A stretch of 9,922 nucleotides of DNA from contig JAGWJK010000089.1 in assembly GCA_028865845.1 (NCBI GenBank), positions 1 to 9,922 on the forward strand. The letters run 5' to 3'. The notes beneath the pieces were generated by a model that saw only the letters and a program-made list of their open reading frames with translations, did no database searches and had not been told where the DNA came from. How positions within the stretch are numbered: the stretch's first letter is position 1; every line of letters starts with the position of its first letter. Shown here in pieces: positions 1 to 6,583 of the stretch. The position numbers were made by a program, and so were the translations under genes. Source of the DNA: Rhizobiaceae bacterium. GTDB lineage: Bacteria > Pseudomonadota > Alphaproteobacteria > Rhizobiales > Rhizobiaceae.

Positions 1-584
1 GCCGCCTCGAAACCTTCGATGGCCGAGAGATAGCCCAGAGTGACATCGATATCGTCCACGCCCTCGATCAATCTCTGCTTTCGCAAGGCATTGATGTCGA
101 AATCAAAAACCGAGCCGTCGGGGGCGGTGACGGATTGCGCCGGCAAGTCAATGGTTATTGTCGAACCAGGCGTCAGCCGCAATTGCCGCCATAGAGAATG
201 AATGGCCTCATAGGGCAGAACGATCGGCAGGATGCCATTCTGAAGACAGTTTGCGAAGAAGATGTCGCCGAAGCTTGGCCCGATCAGGGCCCGCAAGCCG
301 AAATCGAGAACTGCGTACGCAGCCCCCTCGCGAGACGAGCCGCAGCCGAAGTCGGCATCCGTTACCAGAATCTCGCATCCTTTATAGGCCTGCTGATTGA
401 GCGGGAAATCGGCGCGCGGCTGCTCTTTTTCATTAAAGCGCAGATCGTGCAGAAAGGCTTCGCTGTAGTCATGGCCGGGGCGGCGGTGTTGGCGCATGTA
501 GCGTCCGGGCAGGATCATGCCAGTGTCGATCTTGGCGATCTCCAACGGAGCTGCGACCGCCGTCAAAGTCACGAACGGTTTCAT
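1..584 (-). CDS. leuD: LeuD-like hydro-lyase small subunit (3-isopropylmalate dehydratase family), 3' end cut by window
   Basis: Small (swivel-domain) subunit of an aconitase-superfamily hydro-lyase, expected to pair with the large subunit encoded just upstream to dehydrate, hydrate or isomerise a hydroxy-carboxylic acid in the cytoplasm. The frame is open from ATG 584 to the window edge, giving 194 residues, so only a few C-terminal codons of a ~200-residue LeuD are missing. Visible hallmarks are DTGMILPGRY (20-29), the substrate-contacting GCGSSRE loop (80-86) and GPSFGDIFFANCLQNG (102-117). The start is fixed by an AGGAGAA ribosome binding site at 591-597, six bases upstream, and by an ATGA overlap with the large-subunit stop codon (581-584). 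The residue after SRE is Gly, where leucine-pathway LeuD usually has His (SREHAPW). That and the context suggest a catabolic paralogue rather than the leucine enzyme. The leuD symbol marks the family only. Confidence 0.9.
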   Translation of the reverse strand, partial: MKPFVTLTAVAAPLEIAKIDTGMILPGRYMRQHRRPGHDYSEAFLHDLRFNEKEQPRADFPLNQQAYKGCEILVTDADFGCGSSREGAAYAVLDFGLRALIGPSFGDIFFANCLQNGILPIVLPYEAIHSLWRQLRLTPGSTITIDLPAQSVTAPDGSVFDFDINALRKQRLIEGVDDIDVTLGYLSAIEGFEA

Positions 585-2035
585 TGCGCGTTCTCCTGTT
601 TTGCCAGGCTGCGAACATCCGTCAAGTGGCCAGCCACGGCAGCAGCGGCGACCATTGCCGGGCTCATGATGTGGGTGCGGGCGTTTCGCCCCTGACGGCC
701 TTCGAAGTTGCGGTTGGTCGTCGATGCGGCACGTTCGCCGGGCGCCACCAGTTCGCCATTAGAACCGTTGCACATCGAACAGCCGGCGTCGCGCCATTCG
801 AGACCCGCCGCCTTGAAGATGGCATCGAGGCCTTCGCTCTCGGCCTGGCGCTTCACGGACGAGGAGCCGGGAGAAACCATACCTGGCACGGCAGAGCGGC
901 GACCGTTCAGAACGGCAGCGGCGCTGCGCAGATCTTCTATGCGGCTATTAGTGCACGAACCGATGAAGACGCGGTCGATGCGGATGTCCTTGAGCGGCGT
1001 CAACGGCGCAAGGTCGAGATATTCCAGCGCGCGCTCGATATGGCGGCGGCGGTCGCTGTCAGCGATGGTCGCCGGATCAGGGACCATGCCGTCAATCGGC
1101 GAACAGTCCTCCGGACTGGTGCCCCAACTGACCATCGGCGAAAGTTTGGACGCATCGATGTACAGCTCGCGAGCGAAAACCGCGCCCTCATCGCTATGCA
1201 GAGTACGCCAATACGCCAAAGCTCTGGTCCACGCTTCACCCTTGGGACTCTTCGGGCGATCGGCAAGGTAGGCGAATGTGGTGTCGTCGGGCGCAATCAC
1301 GCCGATCTTCGCGCCGGCCTCGACCGACATGTTGCAGATCGTCATGCGCCCTTCCATAGACATAGACCGGATCGTCGATCCCGCATATTCGATCGCGTAT
1401 CCGACGGCGCCGCCGACCCCGATGCGCGCAATGATGCTGAGAATAATGTCCTTTGGCGTCACGCCGTCGGGCAGTTCGCCGTCGATGACGATCCGCATCG
1501 GCTTCGGGCGGCTCATCCATACCGTTTGAGTGGCGATGACGTGCCGAAGCTGATTGGATGCGCCGATGGGCGAGGCCAGCAGCCCAAAGGCGCCATTCGT
1601 TGCCGTATGCGAATCGTTGCAGGTGATCATCAACCCGGGCTGCGCAATACCGAGCTCCGGCGCGATCACATGGACGATGCCCTGCATGCGATGATGCATA
1701 TCTATATGTGGCAAGGCGAAATCCCGGGCGTTTTCTGCCTGCATTTCGACAACGCGGCGGATTTCGGGATTCGCGATGCCCGCCGTTCCGGCGGCACGAT
1801 TGATCGTCGGAAGATAATGGTCAGTCACGGCCATCTGCTGCATCGGCCGACGGGCCTTGCGTCCTTCCAGCCGAAGCTGGTCAAAAGCCAGGAACGCTCC
1901 GCCTTCGTTGATCATGTTGAAATCGACATAAAGCAGATCTTCGCCATGCGGCGACGTGACGACAACGTGGCTGTTCCACAATTTCTCGAACAGAGTCAGG
2001 GGTGCGACCTGATCCAGGGGGTGGCTATCCATCAT
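581..2035 (-). CDS. leuC: LeuC-like hydro-lyase large subunit, [4Fe-4S] aconitase family
   Basis: Catalytic large subunit (484 residues, close to the ~470 usual for LeuC) of a 3-isopropylmalate dehydratase/aconitase-type enzyme. The three cluster-ligand cysteines are present: C361 in GSCTNSR, then C419 and C422 in GCSMC. Other family motifs are TDHYLPT (71-77), CNDSHTATNGAFG (139-151), PGSSSVKRQAE (389-399) and NRNFEGRQGR (441-450). Start at ATG 2035 is chosen because AAAGGGG (2043-2049) lies seven bases upstream and the ATG overlaps the aldolase TGA as ATGA; an in-frame extension to 2128 would run deep into the aldolase gene. It shares a second ATGA overlap with the small-subunit gene, so the two are probably translationally coupled. 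Oddities are CNDSHT instead of CGDSHT, TNGAFG instead of THGAFG, and MCNGSN instead of MCLAMN. These suggest a substrate other than isopropylmalate. Aconitase-family membership is secure; the substrate is not. Confidence 0.93.
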   Translation of the reverse strand: MMDSHPLDQVAPLTLFEKLWNSHVVVTSPHGEDLLYVDFNMINEGGAFLAFDQLRLEGRKARRPMQQMAVTDHYLPTINRAAGTAGIANPEIRRVVEMQAENARDFALPHIDMHHRMQGIVHVIAPELGIAQPGLMITCNDSHTATNGAFGLLASPIGASNQLRHVIATQTVWMSRPKPMRIVIDGELPDGVTPKDIILSIIARIGVGGAVGYAIEYAGSTIRSMSMEGRMTICNMSVEAGAKIGVIAPDDTTFAYLADRPKSPKGEAWTRALAYWRTLHSDEGAVFARELYIDASKLSPMVSWGTSPEDCSPIDGMVPDPATIADSDRRRHIERALEYLDLAPLTPLKDIRIDRVFIGSCTNSRIEDLRSAAAVLNGRRSAVPGMVSPGSSSVKRQAESEGLDAIFKAAGLEWRDAGCSMCNGSNGELVAPGERAASTTNRNFEGRQGRNARTHIMSPAMVAAAAVAGHLTDVRSLAKQENAQ

Positions 2036-2805
2036 GCCGAAGCCCCTTTGACCATTGCGCGCGCCTGGCCGGCGAGCATCTGGATATCGCCTGCCACAGA
2101 GACGAATTGGCAGCCGACATCCAGCCATTTTCGACCGGCGGCACCATCTCCTGCCGACATGCCAGCAAAGGCACCAGCCGCACGGATTTTCGGAATTGCA
2201 TCGGCAATGGCGTTCATCACGTCGGGATGATTGGGAGCGCGGGCGTGTCCGAGATCGGCGGCAAGATCGGCCGGTCCGATCAGCACCCCATGCACGCCGT
2301 CAACTGCGGCGATCTCTTCGATCCCGCTCAGCGCCGCTTTGGTCTCGATCATGACGATCAGGCAGACGCGTCTGTCGATCTCATCGAAATAATCGCTGCC
2401 TGCAGCATAGCCGTTGCCGCGATGAACTCTTGCGACGCTGCGCACGCCGTGCGGCGGATATCGGGTGGCCGCAACAGCGATCTGCGCCTCTTCCACCGTT
2501 TCCACCATCGGCACCACGATGTTTTCGATACCGAGATCCAGAAGCTGCTGAATAAGCAGCGAATCCAGTTTCGGGAGCCGAACGAGAACGTGCGCCGGCG
2601 TGCCGGCAATGGCTTGAGCCTGCTGCAACACCGACATCAGGTCGTTGGGAGAATGCTCCATGTCGATGTAGACATAATCGCATCCGCTCAGCCCGAGCAC
2701 CTCCGCAGCAATCGGGCTGCAGAGCTGCGAACGCAGGCCCACCTGTTGGCGGCCGGCCCGCATTTCGGCGATGAAGGTTTGCTTTTTCTCTTGTAGTCTC
2801 GTCAT
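2032..2805 (-). CDS. HpcH/HpaI family class II aldolase
   Basis: A 257-residue divalent-metal-dependent aldolase of the HpcH/HpaI/GarL family, which cleaves 4-hydroxy-2-oxo acids (or similar) to pyruvate or a related oxo-acid plus an aldehyde. The catalytic acid/base motif is DMEH (48-51), the substrate arginine is in VLVRLPK (73-79), and metal ligands are expected at E154 (MIETKAA) and D180 (IGPADLAADLG). Length is normal for the family (250-270). Starts at 2829, 2820 and 2805 are all in frame. I prefer 2805 because MTRLQEKKQTF resembles family N-termini and an operator/promoter lies at 2835-2851, which would leave almost no leader for 2829. The ribosome binding site (AAGG, 2808-2811) is weak and close, so the start is uncertain. 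The stop overlaps the LeuC-like start. The gene heads an aldolase-hydro-lyase transcription unit. The actual oxo-acid and aldehyde cannot be read from sequence. Confidence 0.88.
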   Translation of the reverse strand: MTRLQEKKQTFIAEMRAGRQQVGLRSQLCSPIAAEVLGLSGCDYVYIDMEHSPNDLMSVLQQAQAIAGTPAHVLVRLPKLDSLLIQQLLDLGIENIVVPMVETVEEAQIAVAATRYPPHGVRSVARVHRGNGYAAGSDYFDEIDRRVCLIVMIETKAALSGIEEIAAVDGVHGVLIGPADLAADLGHARAPNHPDVMNAIADAIPKIRAAGAFAGMSAGDGAAGRKWLDVGCQFVSVAGDIQMLAGQARAMVKGASA

Positions 2806-2834
2806 GGCCTTATCTCGCATCGGATACATCTTTT

Positions 2835-2851
2835 CTTATACTAAATATAAG
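2835..2851. promoter_or_regulatory. 17-bp inverted-repeat operator, copy 1 (upstream of aldolase-leuCD)
   Basis: The 17 bases have 6-bp arms CTTATA and TATAAG around a 5-bp centre. The same 17 bases occur at 4102-4118 upstream of the alcohol dehydrogenase gene, in the same orientation relative to transcription. On the minus strand the downstream arm reads TATAAG, one base from a consensus -10 box, so a bound regulator could block RNA polymerase. The size and symmetry fit a dimeric repressor such as a GntR-family protein, but the regulator is not identifiable from the window. Confidence 0.72.
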
Positions 2852-2858
2852 CACGCAA

Positions 2859-2872
2859 AAGACGACAGTCTT
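2859..2872 (-). terminator. Small stem-loop with T run in the adh-aldolase gap (weak terminator or attenuator)
   Basis: Read on the minus strand, AAGAC-TGTC-GTCTT can form a 5-bp hairpin followed by a short T run. It lies after the alcohol dehydrogenase stop codon and before the aldolase operator. It could reduce read-through between the two units, but the stem is short and A/T-rich, so this is tentative. Confidence 0.22.
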
Positions 2873-2903
2873 ATTCGATCGTCCGCCGCATCGTGAAAAA
2901 TCG

Positions 2904-4019
2904 TCAGTAAGCCGCCTCGTAGAGCGCGAGAATGTCGTCAGGCGACATATCGCGAGGATTGTTGTCGAGCAGCCGGCGGATGGCATGGGCCTCATCGGCC
3001 ATCGCCGGGAGGTCGTCGTGCGGCACAGCTAAGCGCGAAAGCTTCATCTCACAGCCGAGTGCCGCACAGAAGTCGTAGGCGGCATCGAAAACCGGTAGAT
3101 GCGAAGGCGCGTTCAAGGCCGCAAGAACGGCCGCGGTCTTTTCGGGCACCGCCTCGGCATTGAATGCCAGCGTGTGCGGGAAGATCAGGGCGTTGGCTGC
3201 GCCGTGAGCGATATGGTGACGCGTGCCGAGCGGATAAGCGACGGCGTGACCCGCCGTGGTGTTGACCGGGCCGAGACAATAGCCTCCATAGAGCGATGCC
3301 AGCGACAGGCCGTAGCGAGCCTCCAGATCGGAGCCGTCCGCAACCGCCTGCTTGAGGTATTTGCCGACCAGGCGCACACCCTCGATCGCATACATATCGA
3401 CGCTGATATGCGCGCGCCTGCTGGTGAAGGCCTCGACGCAATGCGCCATGGCATCGACGCCGGTCGCAGCGGTGACTGCTGGAGGAAGGGTCAGCGTGAG
3501 CTCCGGATCGATCACCGCCAGGTCGGCAAGCATATGGTTGCTTTGCACGGCAAGTTTGTTCTGCGTGACCGGGTCCGTTACCAGCGCACGCGTTCCTGCT
3601 TCGCTTCCTGTTCCCGAGGTCGTCGGAACCTGAATGAGAGCTGCCCTCTTTGCCGGCACCCGCTCCACTCCCACCACGTCGGTGATGGTGCAGCCGCTAC
3701 CCGGCAAAACCGCGGCAAGTTTGGCAAGATCCATAGCGCTTCCGCCGCCGAAACCAATGACGAGGTCCGGCTTTGCAACCTCCGCAACGGCGAGCAAAGC
3801 ATTCAGATTGGCAATATCCGGTTCTGGACGAACCTCATCAAAGACCGTGACCGTGCCGCTCAGGCCGAGCAGGTCGACCCGCTTCGAATTGAATGCATCG
3901 GCCACCACCAGGATTCGGTGGAAACGACCCTCGATCCATTTTTCGATCTTTGACACGGAGCCCGGTCCAAATTCGATTGCCTGCGGTCGGATCAAGGTAA
4001 TGGACGATGATATCGGCAT
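2904..4019 (-). CDS. Iron-containing (group III) alcohol dehydrogenase
   Basis: A 371-residue NAD(P)-dependent, metal-dependent alcohol dehydrogenase of the Fe-ADH/FucO family. The nucleotide-binding loop is GFGGGSAMDLAK (89-100), followed by PTTSGTGSEAG (132-142). The four expected metal ligands are in place: D189 and H193 (GVDAMAHCVEAF), H258 (TAGHAVAYP) and H272 (HHIAHGAANA). The 4- and 14-residue spacings match those of E. coli FucO. Length is typical. Start at ATG 4019 is supported by GAGGG at 4031-4035, although the 11-base spacing is long. It most likely oxidises a hydroxy-acid or interconverts the aldehyde made by the neighbouring aldolase with its alcohol; direction and substrate are inference. 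It shares its operator sequence with the aldolase-leuCD unit. The 98-bp gap to the aldolase gene and that gene's own operator suggest two promoters under one regulator. Maleylacetate reductases are related, but nothing here suggests aromatic catabolism. Confidence 0.93.
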   Translation of the reverse strand: MPISSSITLIRPQAIEFGPGSVSKIEKWIEGRFHRILVVADAFNSKRVDLLGLSGTVTVFDEVRPEPDIANLNALLAVAEVAKPDLVIGFGGGSAMDLAKLAAVLPGSGCTITDVVGVERVPAKRAALIQVPTTSGTGSEAGTRALVTDPVTQNKLAVQSNHMLADLAVIDPELTLTLPPAVTAATGVDAMAHCVEAFTSRRAHISVDMYAIEGVRLVGKYLKQAVADGSDLEARYGLSLASLYGGYCLGPVNTTAGHAVAYPLGTRHHIAHGAANALIFPHTLAFNAEAVPEKTAAVLAALNAPSHLPVFDAAYDFCAALGCEMKLSRLAVPHDDLPAMADEAHAIRRLLDNNPRDMSPDDILALYEAAY

Positions 4020-4101
4020 TGCCGCAAATTCCCTCGAAAATACATCGGGATTTGCGAACCCACGGCCAGCCGGATTAATTCGCGTTCCTCATCCCGATAT
4101 G

Positions 4102-4118
4102 CTTATACTAAATATAAG
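4102..4118. promoter_or_regulatory. 17-bp inverted-repeat operator, copy 2 (upstream of Fe-ADH gene)
   Basis: These 17 bases are identical to those at 2835-2851 (arms CTTATA and TATAAG, centre CTAAA). The site lies 83 bases before the alcohol dehydrogenase start codon. Flanking bases differ from copy 1, so the identity is confined to the palindrome. That is what a conserved protein-binding site would look like, rather than a recent duplication. Confidence 0.72.
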
Positions 4119-4131
4119 TTTTTATGCGCAA
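4102..4131 (-). promoter_or_regulatory. Candidate sigma-70 promoter of the Fe-ADH gene
   Basis: On the minus strand, TTGCGC (4131-4126) and TATAAG (4107-4102) are separated by 18 bases and resemble -35 and -10 boxes. The -10 box is one arm of the 17-bp palindrome, which would explain repression by occlusion. The predicted transcript would start near 4095 and have a leader of about 75 bases. This rests on pattern matching alone. Confidence 0.4.
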
Positions 4132-4196
4132 GCGATTTCTTGAGGTTCCTGCCGATTTATGATCGATGCCGTTACGCACCGCGTCGAAGGCGCGGA

Positions 4197-5261
4197 TCAG
4201 ACCGGAAAACGCGCACTGACGGCAATCTCGCTGAGAACATCCTCCGCACCAAAACCGCCGGATTTGGTGATGAGGTGCACGTTGCTGCCGTCGAGATGAA
4301 AGGAGGAAATCGGGAGGCTCGGTCCGATTTCGCCGATCGGACGCAGCGTATCCACGCCGGCAGCCCGCAGGATGGCAGCGGCGGTATCTCCGCCCGATGC
4401 TACCAGCGTGCGCGGCATCCGGCGCCGCATCAACGCCGCAATGCCCTCTCCAAAGCGGTGGGCAACGGTTGCGCTGTCGACAGCAGCACCGGTCTCGACA
4501 CATCGCACGAGCGTTATGGGTAAATGCTGTCCCGCAAGCACAGGAAACTCGCCGTCTGGAGCCGTTATCTCAGTCAAATCGGCGCGAACGCGTGTCAAGT
4601 GCTCCATCTGCCTGATCGTGATGGGATCACGCGAACCCACGGCGATCAACATGGGGAACTCAGCCGCCACGGGAATAAAATTATCGGTTCCATTCGCCAG
4701 TTGCTCGGCAATCGCCTGTCCCAGGCCTCTTGCTCCAACGGCAAGCGCACGAGGATCGGCGAGAACCGCCGCGGCCACGGCGGCAAGATCGGCCTGAGTT
4801 TCAACATCGGGTGCGTGAACACCGATCGACGTCGGAAACGACGGCAGCGGGATCGGTCGATCGACGCCCATGCCTGTTACGTGCCCCTGCCGCTGCAACC
4901 GCCCCTGCTCGGGAATAGCAGGCACCATGACGACACGATCGCGCTCCAAACTCTGCAGCATGGCGACAACCTCGGCCACGACATTGCCCTTCAGCCGACT
5001 ATCGATCTTCTTGAAATAGAGTTTCGGCGAGAATCGCTGCAGCAGGTTGGTGGTCTGCAGCAGACACGCGCGCGCTTCGGCCTCGTTCATATGCCGCGTG
5101 CCGGTTGCGACGGTCAGCACGGACGGATCCTCCGCCATAGCCCTGTCCAGATGATCCAGGCTCAGCGCAACCGCCACCCGCATTCCATATTGCGCAAACG
5201 GTGTGGCCGTATCAATGGCGCCCGTCAGATCGTCGGCCACGATGGCAATTTCCAGAGGCAT
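4197..5261 (-). CDS. DUF1537 four-carbon acid sugar kinase family protein (tetronate kinase, DtnK/OtnK-like)
   Basis: A 354-residue ATP-dependent kinase of the DUF1537 family, which phosphorylates C4 sugar acids such as D-threonate, D-erythronate or 3-oxo-tetronates at the 4-hydroxyl. The N-terminal substrate domain has ADDLTGA (9-15), KKIDSRLKGN (84-93) and PAIPEQGR (114-121). The C-terminal nucleotide domain has VGSRDPIT (208-215), ASGGDTA (288-294) and ITKSGGFG (331-338). Start at ATG 5261 has GAAGGA (5267-5272) five bases upstream. At 354 residues it is shorter than the ~400-430 common in the family, but both domains and their motifs remain, so it looks like a compact form rather than a truncation. 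It is divergent from pdxA2 across a 178-bp regulatory gap. Kinase plus PdxA2 is the known arrangement for D-threonate and D-erythronate catabolism to dihydroxyacetone phosphate. The exact substrate is inference. Confidence 0.9.
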   Translation of the reverse strand: MPLEIAIVADDLTGAIDTATPFAQYGMRVAVALSLDHLDRAMAEDPSVLTVATGTRHMNEAEARACLLQTTNLLQRFSPKLYFKKIDSRLKGNVVAEVVAMLQSLERDRVVMVPAIPEQGRLQRQGHVTGMGVDRPIPLPSFPTSIGVHAPDVETQADLAAVAAAVLADPRALAVGARGLGQAIAEQLANGTDNFIPVAAEFPMLIAVGSRDPITIRQMEHLTRVRADLTEITAPDGEFPVLAGQHLPITLVRCVETGAAVDSATVAHRFGEGIAALMRRRMPRTLVASGGDTAAAILRAAGVDTLRPIGEIGPSLPISSFHLDGSNVHLITKSGGFGAEDVLSEIAVSARFPV

Positions 5262-5317
5262 GGCTGTCCTTCATGATGAACGGTTCACGCAGATTGCTAG
5301 CGGAGAGTGCGCTTCAG

Positions 5318-5348
5318 CGTCAAATAAAATGATCGAATTGATCATTTT
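5318..5348. promoter_or_regulatory. Divergent kinase/pdxA2 control region: palindromic operator O1
   Basis: Positions 5326-5348 form an inverted repeat, AAAATGATC-GAATT-GATCATTTT, with perfect 9-bp arms around 5 bp. It lies between the divergent kinase and pdxA2 genes. Next to it, TTGACG on the minus strand (5323-5318) could be the -35 box of the kinase promoter, with no strong -10 visible. The DeoR-family regulator encoded downstream is the obvious candidate ligand; this is inferred from position. Confidence 0.6.
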
Positions 5349-5357
5349 TTGAATATT

Positions 5358-5372
5358 TGATTGAAAAGATCA
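5358..5372. promoter_or_regulatory. Second, degenerate operator copy O2 near pdxA2 promoter
   Basis: TGATTGAAAAGATCA matches the core of O1, TGATCGAATTGATCA (5330-5344), at 12 of 15 positions in the same orientation. The two are 28 bp apart start to start, slightly under three helical turns. A candidate pdxA2 promoter overlaps it: TTGATT (5357-5362), 16 bases, TACGAT (5379-5384). Two sites of unequal quality fit cooperative repression of both divergent genes. Confidence 0.42.
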
Positions 5373-5439
5373 GAACGATACGATTTCATTGCTCTCAACG
5401 ATCTCTCTGCCGATCAAGGCGAATTCGAAGGACCGAGCA

Positions 5440-6432
5440 ATGACGAAACCAATCATAGCAATCACCATGGGCGACCCTTCGGGCATCGGACCGGAGATCA
5501 TCGCCAAGGCGCTGGCATTGCCGACCGTTCGAGAATTTTGCCGTCCGGTGGTCGTCGGTGATCTGGACAGAATACGGCAAGCTGCCGCTATCGTAGGGTC
5601 CACGGCCCCGGTCCGGGCGATCGCCACGGTCGATGAGGCGACCGACGAGATCGGAACCGACGTTCTCCAGACAGGCGACCTGCCATCCGAACTTCCCTTC
5701 GGTGTCGTCAGCCGCGAAGGCGGCGAAGCCGCCTATCAATTCATCGTCTCGGCCGTCGAACTCGCAAAGTCAGGGCAAATCGACGCCATCTGCACCGCGC
5801 CATTGAGCAAGGAAGCATTGCATCTTGCGGGCCATCGTTACCCCGGACATACCGAGCTTATCGCGCATCTAACGGACACCAAGGAAGTCTCGATGATGTT
5901 GGCCTCACCGAAATTGCGCGTCGTCCACGTCACGACCCATATCGGCCTCATCGACGCCATCGCGAAGATCGAACCGGGACTGGTGCTGCGCACGATCGAG
6001 CGCGGACGCACGGCGCTCATCAACATGATGGGCCGCGAGCCGCGCATCGGCGTTTGCGCCATCAATCCCCACGCCGGCGAAAACGGGCTTTTCGGGCACG
6101 ACGAAGAAGCGATCAAGATCGCGCCTGCGGTTACCGAGGCCGTTGGCAAGGGATATGACGTATCAGGCCCGCTTGCCGCAGATACGCTATTCTTCCGGGC
6201 GGTGCGCGGCGACTTCGACCTGGTCGTCGCCATGTATCACGATCAGGGGCACGGACCGGTAAAGGTCCTCGGTATCGAGGAAGGCGTCAACGTGACCGTC
6301 GGTCTGCCGATCATCCGCACCTCGGTCGATCACGGCACCGCCTTCGATATCGCTGGAACGGGCAAGGCTGACGAGCGCAGCCTGATCTACGCACTGCGCC
6401 AGGCCGCGATCCTGTCTGGCAAAGCTGCTTGA
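5440..6432 (+). CDS. pdxA2: PdxA2-type 4-phospho-sugar-acid (D-threonate/D-erythronate) dehydrogenase
   Basis: A 330-residue NAD- and divalent-metal-dependent dehydrogenase of the PdxA family. PdxA2 members oxidise 4-phospho-D-threonate or 4-phospho-D-erythronate at C3, and decarboxylation then yields dihydroxyacetone phosphate. Visible motifs are ITMGDPSGIGPE (8-19), PLSKEAL (121-127), GHTELIAHL (136-144), NPHAGENGLFGHDEE (209-223) and AMYHDQGHGPVKVLG (264-278). The metal-binding histidines align at H167, H211 and H267, matching the three in E. coli PdxA. Start at ATG 5440 follows GAAGGA (5427-5432) by seven bases; an in-frame ATG at 5389 lacks a ribosome binding site. The family also includes vitamin B6 PdxA. 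The catabolic PdxA2 reading rests on the divergent DUF1537 kinase and the downstream DeoR regulator, not on a single diagnostic residue. Confidence 0.9.
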   Translation: MTKPIIAITMGDPSGIGPEIIAKALALPTVREFCRPVVVGDLDRIRQAAAIVGSTAPVRAIATVDEATDEIGTDVLQTGDLPSELPFGVVSREGGEAAYQFIVSAVELAKSGQIDAICTAPLSKEALHLAGHRYPGHTELIAHLTDTKEVSMMLASPKLRVVHVTTHIGLIDAIAKIEPGLVLRTIERGRTALINMMGREPRIGVCAINPHAGENGLFGHDEEAIKIAPAVTEAVGKGYDVSGPLAADTLFFRAVRGDFDLVVAMYHDQGHGPVKVLGIEEGVNVTVGLPIIRTSVDHGTAFDIAGTGKADERSLIYALRQAAILSGKAA

Positions 6433-6437
6433 TCGTG

Positions 6438-6454
6438 CCGGCGACCTTCGCCGG
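6438..6454 (+). terminator. G+C-rich hairpin just after pdxA2
   Basis: CCGGCGA-CCT-TCGCCGG forms a perfect 7-bp stem with a 3-base loop, five bases after the pdxA2 stop codon. No T run follows, so it is not a classical intrinsic terminator. It may protect the 3' end of the message or partly attenuate read-through into the regulator gene. Confidence 0.35.
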
Positions 6455-6496
6455 GGTCACCGAATTCACGGATGAGTTCTCAAACGGAAATTACCG

Positions 6497-6518
6497 GGAG
6501 AGCATGCGTGGGCTCTCC
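6497..6518 (+). terminator. Second hairpin in pdxA2-deoR gap
   Basis: GGAGAGC-N8-GCTCTCC can form a 7-bp stem, followed by a pyrimidine run (TCTCTCC) rather than pure T. With the 6438-6454 hairpin it suggests that pdxA2 and the regulator gene are at least partly uncoupled across their 151-bp gap. Confidence 0.3.
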
Positions 6519-6583
6519 TCTCTCCACGTCTACGGCTCTATGAAGAGAATGAGGCATTCGGTATCAAGCGGCCGGAAGGAGGC

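Noticed and set aside
581..2035. Assigning the LeuCD-like pair to leucine biosynthesis
   Set aside because: Context is catabolic (aldolase, Fe-ADH, sugar-acid kinase), and conserved substrate-loop residues differ; no leuB or leuA neighbour is present.
584..2230. 548-codon open frame on the plus strand opposite the leuC-like gene
   Set aside because: It is antisense to a gene with clear family motifs and its translation is rich in Arg/His/Asp without recognisable domains; a G+C-rich codon shadow.
2002..2796. 264-codon plus-strand frame opposite the aldolase gene
   Set aside because: Antisense shadow of a gene with intact catalytic motifs; no domain seen.
4179..4195. Hairpin CCGCG-N7-CGCGG just after the kinase stop as a terminator
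   Set aside because: Stem is only 5 bp, with no T run on the minus strand; not enough for a call.
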